A stretch of DNA of 64,000 bases from Gossypium raimondii (Eukaryota; Streptophyta; Magnoliopsida; Malvales; Malvaceae), in NCBI RefSeq assembly GCF_025698545.1, contig NC_068566.1, forward strand, positions 2,339,362 through 2,403,361, given 5' to 3'. A program made the translations under genes and the position numbers. Numbering within the stretch: position 1 is the stretch's first letter; every line of letters begins with the position of its first letter. The notes below the pieces were generated by a model. The model was given only the letters and a program-made list of their open reading frames with translations. It had not been told where the DNA came from and ran no database searches. Positions 35,326-44,725 of this stretch are shown in pieces.

Positions 35326-36539
35326 ATGTGCTCCATTCTAAATGCAATGAGTCAACTCAATCTCCACCATGACAACTCTCAATCCATATCTTTATCGAGC
35401 AAGGTGAGTCCCGATCCCCAATTTTCGATCGATTCGATAATCTTACGATTAAAACAATGTATGACTCGATGACACTGATCACACAGGACGAAGATCTAAT
35501 TGAATGGTGTGATGCTCTTAATTTCTTTGCACGTTTAGCAGCATATATTGCAATTTTAGGTGAGTTCTCTTAATAGTAACAAAGATTGTAAAATATTGAT
35601 AAAAATATCATAGAGACTCGTGTAGTAAGAGTTGAATTGTATTTTACCCTCTCTATTCAAAACATGTGCAAAATAGTCCTTGTACATTAGAACAAAGAGC
35701 AAACTAGTCCTGTTAAAAATTTCATTCATTTCTACTATTAAAAATGGGTCCCCGTATGTCAAAATGAAGTACACATGGCACATCACATGTAACCGTTTGG
35801 TTATTCTGTCAGCCAGTGCAGTTTTTAACCGTAGTATTGGATGAAGTTTTGCTCTTTAATTTGATATATAAAGCTAATTTGCTCATTTTTTGAGTAAATG
35901 AGGTAAAATGCAATCCAACTCCTAATACGATGGCCTCCGTAATACTTTTACCTACAATCTCTCAACTTTTTCATGTATTCAAATTCTTTTATGTTATTGC
36001 AGCCGTGATGGTGTTTGTAGTTTTGATAATACTTAAGTACATAACTGAGCTCGATAACGAGAGTGATAATGTAGAGGTTACGAGGCCGGTAACTGTCTCT
36101 GAAACGGATCGTTTATGGCCTGAAAAGACAGAACCGATGACGTACGGGACGTGTGAAGACGACGTAGAAACAGGAAGTTGTAGTAGTGGTGAGGATTTAT
36201 ATGATGCAAGGATTTGTGTGATTTGCTATGATGAACAAAGGAATTGTTTCTTTGTTCCATGTGGACATTGTGCTACATGCTATGAATGTGCTCTAAGGTA
36301 CCCTTTAAAACAACTTATTTTTTAAACCCCTTTTTTTCATTACTCAATTATAGCTTTAGAAATCTAATAAAGTGATATACATACATCATATATATATATA
36401 TATGCATGCATGCATCTATGTATGTATATATGTATGTCTGTATGTATGTATGTTTTGCAGGATTTATGATGAGGAAAATAAGGTGTGCCCAGTATGCAGA
36501 AGGATTATTGGCAAAGTTAGAAAACTTTTTGCTCCATAA
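35326..36539 (+). CDS. Small membrane-anchored RING-finger protein (putative E3 ligase)
   Basis: Exons 35326-35403, 35487-35559, 36003-36297 and 36461-36539 join in phase to a 174-residue protein. Introns are GT-AG. A single transmembrane helix lies at about 41-62 (from LAAYIAIL to VFVVLIIL), and a C-terminal C3HC4 RING uses Cys122, Cys125, Cys137, His139, Cys143, Cys146, Cys158 and Cys161 (ICVICYDE...FVPCGHCATCYEC...KVCPVC). Such proteins usually act as ubiquitin ligases on internal membranes. The RING is of the compact type seen at the C-terminus of APD/MULAN-like proteins, but the rest is too short to name a family. The last exon ends 13 residues past the RING. The first exon (26 residues, Ser/Gln/His-rich) is least certain. 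Confidence 0.8.
36382..36452. repeat. AT / TGTATG microsatellite in RING intron 3
   Basis: A CATATATATATATATATGC run passes into GCATGCATGC and then degenerate TATG units up to the exon 4 acceptor. Confidence 0.8.
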
Positions 36540-37496
36540 TCCCATTAATTATTGACTTTTCTTTTTCTTTTTTTTTCTTTTTTAAAATTTTCCATGTTGA
36601 AGAAATTTATTTTCAGCAAGAAATTTTTTTTTCAATAAGTGATTTTTGACTGCATCCATGGCAAAGTAAATATATAAAAAATGAAGTTTCCCGGAACTCT
36701 TTTCAGCCTAATAGCTCTAATAGTTGCACTAATTGATTAGTTAATCTCGTTTTACTTTAATCAGTGATCGAGGGTTTGATTCTTGTTTTGAGTATGGAGC
36801 AACTTTAAAATTCGTGGCTAACATCTACATCCTTAATGTCCCGATAAATACATTAAAAAAAAGTTGTTTTCTCATTGCAAAACCCCAAAACCAAATATTC
36901 TTTTTAAAAAAAAATATTTTTTCTATTAAATTAGGGTTAAAAAGACTAAGGAAATCAAGCAGTAGACCAATCAGCTGAAGTGAGTTCACTCATGTCCGAT
37001 TTTAAAGTTCAATCTGCAGATTGGTCTAGGTGAGCGTGTGTAGGTGAGTGAGTTTGAATTTGTGTTGTATTAGTAAAGTTGTAAATTTAATCTATGTTCT
37101 CCAAGTGGATTATTCTTAGTTCTTGTACTTTTCAAATTTCGAAATTTTAGTCTTGACGCAACGACAACCATTTGGTCATGTGAAGATAGCAAGTTGGCAT
37201 GGCATTACACACGTAATAATGTGTTTACGATATCAAATTTTGGAAATAACAGAACTTAATCTAATGAATTAAACAACTACCATTTGGTCATGAACGGAAT
37301 TTTAAAAATTGAAAAGTACAATAATTAAAAATGATTAAATTAAAGTATAAAATTTAAATCTACAGCTTACGCATAATACAAGAACCAATATCATAATTTA
37401 ACCATTTTTTTCTACTACACATTTTTACTCTTTTAATAGCTACACATATATTTATACAAAGATAAAATGATAATTTCATATTGTAACTAGTAAGTA
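36540..37496. other. 3' flank of RING gene, no further gene
   Basis: AT-rich. Decayed inverted-repeat words near 37090-37400. Nothing coding recognised. Confidence 0.4.
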
Positions 37497-37801
37497 AACC
37501 TATTCATGGGCTGAGCAACTCGATAGGCCCAGCTCGACTTAGGCTAGGTTTGAACAGGATTTTTTAAATCTTAACCTGACTCGACCCAACCCAAATTCAA
37601 TTTAAATAATAAAATATTTTTAAATTTTATATTTAATTATAAAAATATATAAAATGTTAATATAAAAATATTTTAAATTTTTAATAATTTTAAATAATGA
37701 AACTAACTTTTTGAACAGGACAAACCAAGCCCAAAACAAATTTGGACTTGAATTTTTTGAAATCGGGCCATGACTTGACTCGATCCATAGACAAATCTAA
37801 T
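37497..37801. mobile_element. hAT-like element remnant (family H)
   Basis: Inverted-type ends (ACCTATTCATGGGCTGAGC on the left, GAGTCAAGTCATGG on the opposite strand at the right) with GGCCCAGCTCGACTTAGG words, as in family H. No duplication found. It lies about 120 bp from the next, better element. Confidence 0.35.
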
Positions 37802-37917
37802 AGTAATAAGAGTGATACAAACAATTACTATAATTACTCTCCCTTACATCTACTTTTTAATAATAAAAAAAACACTATACGAAATTCAAAATCCATTTTA
37901 CCATGCTAAGTGGCGAC

Positions 37918-38268
37918 TAGAGGTGATTATATGTCGGGTCGGGTCGTAACAAAATTTTAGACCCGTTTGATAGGTCTGGGCCCAACTCGAAAATGGGCCT
38001 AAAATTTTATTCAAACTCGACCCAAATAAAAACTAAAACCCAAGCCGGCCTGGCCCACCCGCAGTAAAGTTTTTTATATTATTTTTTGTAAATTCGGGCC
38101 GGGCTTGAGCTCGGGCCAAAAAAACTTACCCGAGGCCCTACTTGTTTTTTAAACAGGTCTATTTTTGTCCAAAACTCATTTTTTGGACCTATATCTTTAT
38201 CCAATTTTTTTTACTTTTCGAACGAGTTCTCAAACAAAACCGAACGACCCAACTCATGATCAGTTCTA
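37918..38268. mobile_element. hAT-like non-autonomous element (family H, copy 4)
   Basis: 351 bp starting TAGAGGTGATTATATGTCGG and ending with the complement of TAGAACTGATCATGAGTTGG. Flanking 8-mers GTGGCGAC and ATGGCGCC agree at 6 of 8 positions, as for an old hAT duplication. The interior is rich in GGGTCGGGTCG and GGCCCAACTCG. Confidence 0.55.
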
Positions 38269-38623
38269 ATGGCGCCAAACATTGTTCTAACATCTCTTTA
38301 AATAATCATAGAAAACAAATATGAACGGAATATATGTATAAGAAAGAATATGGGTGGAATATTGATAAATTTCCTTTTCCAGGCTGCGTGTGTCTCTTGG
38401 CCAAGCCCGACATGGACTATTATTTATTATTATATATGCCCAAGAAATGGTACCACCTAAATAATAAAGCTGCTGCCTGCACCATCCATCCATGCAATGC
38501 CTGCATTATTTGAAACCGATATCTACATATAGATTCAGGGTTATTTGTTTTTTTAACAGTCCCTAAAATCCAAAAACAAGTGTATCCCAAAGGAGGAGGA
38601 ATTTGGTTTTACTCAAACAGGTG

Positions 38624-38736
38624 ATTTAGTCTCTCCTCAACTCATAAATAGGAGTATAATGTGTTTTAGCGCATTTAAACTTATATATTCTTGTATTGGT
38701 AACAATGCCCGTATTAATCGAGTTAATGTTCAACCC
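38624..38736 (-). mobile_element. SINE copy 5 (tRNA-derived family, diverged)
   Basis: Minus-strand copy retaining CTCAACTCATAAATAGGAG, TTAGCGCATTTAAAC and the CGAGTTAATGTTCAACCC end. The A-rich tail side is eroded. Confidence 0.5.
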
Positions 38737-40973
38737 ACTTGTATATTTATTTTTATAATCTTTTTTTTTAATGATTACAGTTATTAACATTTTGAATTGA
38801 ATTTGTGGTACAATAAAATTGTTAAAGTTTTGAAAAGAAGAATGTTATCACGTGGATACGAAAAAAAAGAAAGGAAAAAGGATAAGCAGCCTCGAGGAGG
38901 AATGTGATGGAGACAAGCACCATGGATGGTCACGGCTCACCACTCCTGCCATCTTTCCCATTTTTTCTCTTTAGTTTGTCATAGGTCCACCAGGCCTTTT
39001 CTCTTTTCTTTTATCATCTTTTGATTAACCCACAAGGATACTTAAAATTTTAGAGTAAATTATATTGGTAGGTATTTAATTATTAATAAAAAAATTTAGT
39101 TGTTAAATTATAAAAATTATAAAATTAGTTATCCAATTATTTCATTATCTTCTTTTATCACCAGCTGATTAACGCGTGATAATTTTTAAAATTAGTAAAA
39201 TATCAACTTTAATCCTCAACATTTATAAATTAGTTTTGATTTTTAAAATTAACCTCAACATTTACATATTGTGTAATTTAGTCTCTTTTTTGAATTTTTT
39301 TGGTAACATCGAGAGTTAATTTTAAAAGAATGAGAAAAATAACAATTATTATCTTAGATTTTTGGGTGTTTCTATTTTTTTGTATATTTTTCAATCAAAT
39401 TTAGTTCATAAATTTATTTTTTAGCTTTTTAAGTGAAAGGGTCACGAATAAAAGCAAAGCTGCAAGAAATACCAAATTCTATAATGTGTAAATGTTGAGG
39501 GTTAGATTTTTTAGAATTAAAACTAAACTGACATAATATATAAATGCTGAAGATTAAAGTTGTTATCATGCCGATTTTAAAAGTTACCACCGTTAGCCAA
39601 CCAATGATTGATAAAAAAATACTAATAATTGAGTGATTACTAGTGTAATTTAATTAAATTTTATTTTTATATAAAAATAGTAACTAGATTATAACATTGT
39701 TATCCAAATCACTCTAAAACGTTATATCTATTAAAAAAAATTTCTAGCCAATACTAAGTTACTAAATTATATAATAGAAAATATTTGGTACATTACCGGT
39801 GTAATTTTTAGACTCCACAAGTAAGGTCAAGGGGTTGACAAGTGTCTTGTAAGGGTATAATAAAATATTAAACAAATAAATAAGATTTATTTATTAATTA
39901 TAAAATCATATTGGTAAATAAATTATTAACATGAAAAATTACATAAACCCAAGGGTTTTGCTTCTCATTGTAACATCATTATTTTAATAATTTATTTCTT
40001 TCTTTAATGTTTATTATATATTTAAACAAATATTTTATTTTTTAAATTCAAACATTACCCATTTCTTGAATTTTGGGCAACCAACCACCACGACAAGACA
40101 AAGCAATCTTTGTCACGTGATATTCCTATTACAATAAAAGAAATGTGCATGTTTATTTATTGAATAAATATATAAATTTTGATATAATTTACAATGTTTT
40201 ATATTAATTTTAATTTGGTATATTTGTATAAATTTTAATTTTAATTTTAATTTAATTTTCCCATTTTACTAATTAGGCATAATTTTCACTATTTTAATTT
40301 AAATTATTTCAACTTAGATTAAAAAATATTTATTGGAAAATAACTTAATCTGCTTGTGTTTATTTTTTCTTAATCTAGGTGAAATTAATTTAAATTTGTT
40401 GACGGAAAATTATTTCATATAAATAATGGGGTTAGTGAAATGTGAAAATGAATCAAAATTAAAGTTTGATGTATAATTTTGCAAATATTATCAAAGTTCA
40501 TGTATAATTTTAATATTTATCCCTTATTTTATTTTAATATTATCGGGTTAATTGCAATAAAACTCCCAAACTCGTCCATATTCTCAAATGATCTCTAAAT
40601 TTCAAAATGTTCTGGTTGAATTTTTATTTTATTTTATAAATATCATAGTTATATTAATCAAGTTCTTATATTAATTTTGTTGTCAAAATAGGCATTAAAT
40701 CTTAATTCAAATATGGAGTGAAGCATATTTGCAAACGATCAAATTGTAAACATGGACATATCTATCGTATGGGTATTTTGATATGAAATGTTAAAAAGAA
40801 AACAAAGTCACGATAAAATCCAAATGACTATTTCTTTTTATTTAACACATCAAATTTAAGTTATTCATGTAATAACGACACACAAAATTATAAATTAATC
40901 CACACTGGATAATTTAGATTTTTTTAACATATCAAATCCAAATTGTTCATGAAATAAGTATGCAACCATATCT
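38737..40973. other. Intergenic, no gene seen
   Basis: AT-rich. It includes a GC-richer patch (38880-38990) with a 25-codon open frame of no family, and an imperfect inverted repeat at about 39055-39660. Nothing coding recognised. Confidence 0.4.
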
Positions 40974-41102
40974 GTTTTTTTTATACAATGCTTAAAACTA
41001 CATATAACTCCTCCTCAACCTATGCGTTTCAGTACACTTGAACTTACGTCCTCCTATATTCACAGCAATATCTATGTCAATCGAGGTAAGACTCAATTCA
41101 CG
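40974..41102 (-). mobile_element. SINE copy 6 (tRNA-derived family)
   Basis: Minus-strand copy: T-rich start (the A tail), ACAATGCTTAAAACTAC, CTCCTCAACCTATG, CACTTGAACTTACG (complement of the B-box region), GTCAATCGAGGTAAGACTC end. Confidence 0.65.
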
Positions 41103-41598
41103 ATTTAATAATGAATTTAAAATATAAATCATACTTTTAACTGTAAGCAATTTACTTTTAGGAAATAAAACACAGTAAAAAAAAAATCCCATTTTTTGTT
41201 GGAATCTTTTCAGAGACTTCTTGTAAATAAATGTCGACATTTTGCAACATACGACGAAAAACTATGTCGACATTGTGGATAATCCAAAGAAAAAACTCTC
41301 AACAAATTTGGTAATTTTCAAAAACCACGACTTTGACGTTTTCGTAATTTTCAGTAGTAAGTTTCAAAAAGGGTTAAATAACTCTTTAAGGGTCCGAATT
41401 TGACAAATATTCTCATATTAGTGTCTGATTTTTTTCCTCCAAATTAAATTCTAAATTTGACAATTGTTTTCGTAATAGAGAAATTAAATTCCTCGAAATA
41501 AAAGTGAAGTAACTGCATTTTAAAAATATAAAATATAGAGACTTCACAACTCTTATAAATTAATAATTTTTTATAAGTGATGGAACGATTATTATTAT

Positions 41599-41718
41599 TT
41601 TAAAATATACCATCACTCTCGATACTTTTCCAAATTTTAAAATTTAATCTCTTTATTTTTAAATTTAAAATTTAGTCCAATTATTAACGTTGATAAATTT
41701 ATTTTATTAAATTATTGA
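41599..41718. mobile_element. Mutator-type MITE, left arm only
   Basis: TTAAAATATACCATCACTCTC, then TACTTTTCC, then AAAATTTAATC match the left arm of the MITE at 44054. The right end is not recognisable. A short ATT run (41588-41598) precedes it. Confidence 0.45.
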
Positions 41719-42785
41719 TTGAAAAGACGAGATTGAAGGTATCGAAGACTTCGAATATATCAAGTTTAAGTTTTTCGTGTATAACTACGAAAAGAAATAA
41801 GATATTATTAATGAAGATTTGACATTATAAGTTGTAAAAACGTGTAGTCCTCAAATTCCACAAACGACTAGTGTTTGAGTGAGCTTTTGTTTTTCTTTCA
41901 ATCCATATCAAAATATATGAAAATGGACCTCTGAACATTTAAAGGAAATTAATAAAGAACAGACAAAACCTACCATAACCATCACATTTATATCATTTAA
42001 TCATTATTCTTTTTCCGTAAAAAATACAAAACGAATATATCAATCGGTTAAAATTAATTCGGTACCGACATATTACGATCAACAAGTAATAAATTTTACA
42101 CTAAAATCAGGGATTTTTAAATAACTGTAAACTTGAATTTCTGATTGCAACACATTTAACCATATGATCGGTAACCTCATTAGTATTTTCATCTAATGTA
42201 TTAAAATAATGTATAATAGTGTCAATAATTATTTATATATATTAGTTAGTTCAAAGGCTATAATTTATATAAAAAGGCAAAGGCCGAAGGATGGAAAAAG
42301 AATTAGGGCCAAATTGATAAAAAAGTTCAAAATTAAGGGCTAAACTTATTATTTCTGCATCTTATTTTTGTTTTTTAATTATGCCGTACGATAAAAAAAA
42401 AGTTGGTAGAGAAATGTTGAAAAAGGGGTTTTAAAATAGGTTGCCAATAAGCATGACGAAAACCCGTGCAACCACAAGCCATCCACGGCCAAACCTACGC
42501 TCGATTGTCGACGCCACACACTTGGCGGTATCTCCGCTCGTCATTCGTCTCGCTTTTGTCCCTCTACACGTTACCCTTTACTAGCCGCCATCTCTTTATA
42601 ATTTATTAATGCCACGTCGTTTTGCCATATTTGTTTTTGTTTTTTCCTTCTAGCTTTTAATAACATTGTAAAATGGGGAAATTCTTACTCAAATCCCACT
42701 TCAATAAAAATTTGATAGTCCAATCAATAACTTTTAATCTTATAATTTTGACACGATATAGAAATGTTAACTATTTAATCAATAT
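41719..42785. other. Intergenic with a promoter-like GC-richer island
   Basis: No coding gene. The stretch 42440-42620 is much less AT-rich, holds CCACACACTTGGCGG, a TTTATAATTT word and GCCACGTCG, and resembles a core promoter, but no gene follows before the SINE at 42786. Confidence 0.35.
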
Positions 42786-42930
42786 GTCGATTAAGTCTTA
42801 GCTCAATTGGCATATATATTATTGTCAATGTAGGAGGATATGTATTCGAGTATGCTGAAGCGCATTATCCTCCTATTTATAAGTTGAGAAAGGGCTATGA
42901 ATAGTTCTAAGTATTAGATAAAAGAACAAA
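42786..42930 (+). mobile_element. SINE copy 7 (tRNA-derived family, best A box)
   Basis: Plus-strand copy that shows the tRNA relationship best: TTAGCTCAATTGG (A-box-like, 42798-42810), GTATTCGAGTATG (B-box-like, about 35 bp later), then the family body CTGAAGCGCATTATCCTCC, ATTTATAAGTTGAG, ATAGTTCTAAGTATTAGA and an A-rich tail. Confidence 0.75.
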
Positions 42931-43050
42931 TATAAGGGTGAAAATTTTAATTTGTTCAGAAATTGATTTCGAGATTATATCAATGATTTACATCTACACA
43001 ATTATTTTTTTCGAATATTAATCTCGTTATAGGTTTTTATCATATATGAG

Positions 43051-43194
43051 CTTTTTTTATACAATGTATAGAACTGACCATAGCATTTCTCTAACCCTTA
43101 AATAAGAGGATAATTTGTTTTAGCGCACTTGAACCCACGTTCTCCTGCATTGACAATAATATCGATACCAATCAAGCTAAGACTCAACCATCGC
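43051..43194 (-). mobile_element. SINE copy 8 (tRNA-derived family)
   Basis: Minus-strand copy 120 bp from copy 7 and inverted to it: T-rich tail side, ACAATGTATAGAACTGACC, TTAGCGCACTTGAACCC, GTTCTCCTGCATTGACAATA, AATCAAGCTAAGACTCAACC. Confidence 0.75.
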
Positions 43195-43539
43195 CTACAT
43201 AACTATTTTATTTTATACATTTTTTTTTGTTTGGTTGTTACAATATGGGAGTAACATTTTATATGAAAGGAAATTGAATATTTATATATATATATATATA
43301 TTTTATGATGGCATGAATGTTTAAATTGAACAATATTTGACAAAATTGAATAAGAATTTGGAGTAATACAAATAAAAAGCAGTGTTCCATGATATTTTAT
43401 TAGAATATAATAGTCATATAGATAGTCTATCATATCATTATCTAGTTGTATTTGTTCATAAAAGTCTCTTTTTTTTTTTTTGAAGTTTCTTTATTTGACT
43501 GATAAATAAGATGGTAAAGAAAATAGGTTTATATGTCAA

Positions 43540-43945
43540 GAAAGCCCTTAAGAAAAGGCAAAAAGTTCAATTAAGTCATTGTATTAAATCCACACCCAAT
43601 TGAATCTCTGTCATTAACTAAAACAACCAACTAAGTCCCGCCGTTAACCCATTTTGTCACTGACTACATTAACCATTAAAATAAATTAACAGACCAATCA
43701 GATAGTAACACGTAGCAGCTCTTGATTTAATCTAATGTTTTTCCCATAAAAAAGATTAAATTAAATCATGGGTTGCCATGTGTCACCATCTGATTGGTCC
43801 TTCAACTTATTTTAATGATCAATGTATGAAAACTATTAACGAAGAGGCTTAATTGATTATTTTAACTAACAACATGAACTTAATTGGGTGCAAATTTAAT
43901 ATAGGAGCTTAATTTATTTATTTATATTTTGTTAAGGGCTTTTTA
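43540..43945. mobile_element. Foldback / MITE-like inverted-repeat element
   Basis: Left arm from AAAGCCCTTAAGAAAAGG, right arm to TTGTTAAGGGCTTTTT. Arms of about 110 bp share CACCCAATTGAAT/ACTTAATTGGGTG, and the centre folds on CAATCAGATAGTAACAC/TGTCACCATCTGATTGG. No target duplication identified. It shares arm words with the foldback at 14950. Confidence 0.5.
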
Positions 43946-43989
43946 GATATATAAGAAATATATATACACCAAAGAGAATGAAGTTCTGG

Positions 43990-44054
<65 letters not shown>
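43990..44054. repeat. (ATT)n microsatellite, about 22 units
   Basis: An uninterrupted ATT run of about 65 bp placed exactly at the left end of the MITE that follows. The related copy at 41599 has only a short ATT run in the same place. Confidence 0.95.
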
Positions 44055-44056
<2 letters not shown>

Positions 44057-44409
44057 GCCATCACTCCCAGTGATTTTCCCAATCAATTTAGTTTGTGCAT
44101 TTTTACTTTTAGGAATTCAATTTTTTATTTTAAAGTTTTAAAATTTAGGTCCAATTATTTATATTGATATAATTATTTTATTAAATTTAGGTTCATTATA
44201 ATATTATTTTTAGTTACATTGTAATTAAGTAAAAAAATATTTCAAAATGTTATACCAACTAATTTAACAAAATAAATTTAACAGTGCTAATATTTAGAGT
44301 TGAATTTTAAAAAAATGAAACGTAAAAAGACTAAATTTTGAAAAATAAAAGTATAGAAACTAAATTCTAAATCTGTGAAAAGTACAAGGACCTATAACAC
44401 ATTTTAACC
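44054..44409. mobile_element. Mutator-type MITE (same family as 20268 and 56448)
   Basis: The left end ATATGCCATCACTCCCAGTG and right end GGACCTATAACACATTTTAAC are inverted, with inner words ACTTTTAGGAATTCAATTTT and GAAAAATAAAAGTATAGAAAC. The outermost left bases seem to have been replaced by the ATT expansion. Confidence 0.6.
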
Positions 44410-44505
44410 TATATGTTGGTTGAACTAAAAATTGACTCTAGATTCTAAGAAAAAACTCAAAATAATCCCATTAATAACTCTCAAGTAATCCCCAAAAAAA
44501 GTACA

Positions 44506-44570
44506 CACGTGCTGGATCACCCTCACGTGGCGAAAAATTCGGAAAATTTGCTATAAATTACTATAAAAAA
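44506..44570 (+). promoter_or_regulatory. NRAMP core promoter: two G-boxes and TATA box
   Basis: Two perfect CACGTG palindromes (44506-44511 and 44524-44529) lie 23-46 bp upstream of TATAAATTACTATAAAA (44552-44568). The coding ATG is about 160 bp downstream. G-boxes bind bHLH and bZIP factors. In iron homeostasis bHLH factors are regulators (family knowledge), so iron control is plausible but not shown. Confidence 0.5.
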
Positions 44571-44725
44571 ATGGAAATGAAAAAGGCTACGGATAAAAGA
44601 TAAAACAGCAAAGATAGGAACATTGAGCAAAGAGAGTGGGAAAGACTGGCAATTTTTCCTTGTTTTCGTAGCTAAAAACTAAATCCAAAAGCAAATCATC
44701 GGTGGACGCTTACCGGACCGGGAAC

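Noticed and set aside
38880-38990. 25-codon ATG frame in a GC-richer patch
   Set aside because: Too short, no family, no neighbouring exon or conserved feature.
44702-44725. GTG codon as start of the NRAMP gene
   Set aside because: Plant nuclear genes start at ATG. The next codons lead to an ATG at 44726 with an N-terminus like NRAMP3/4.
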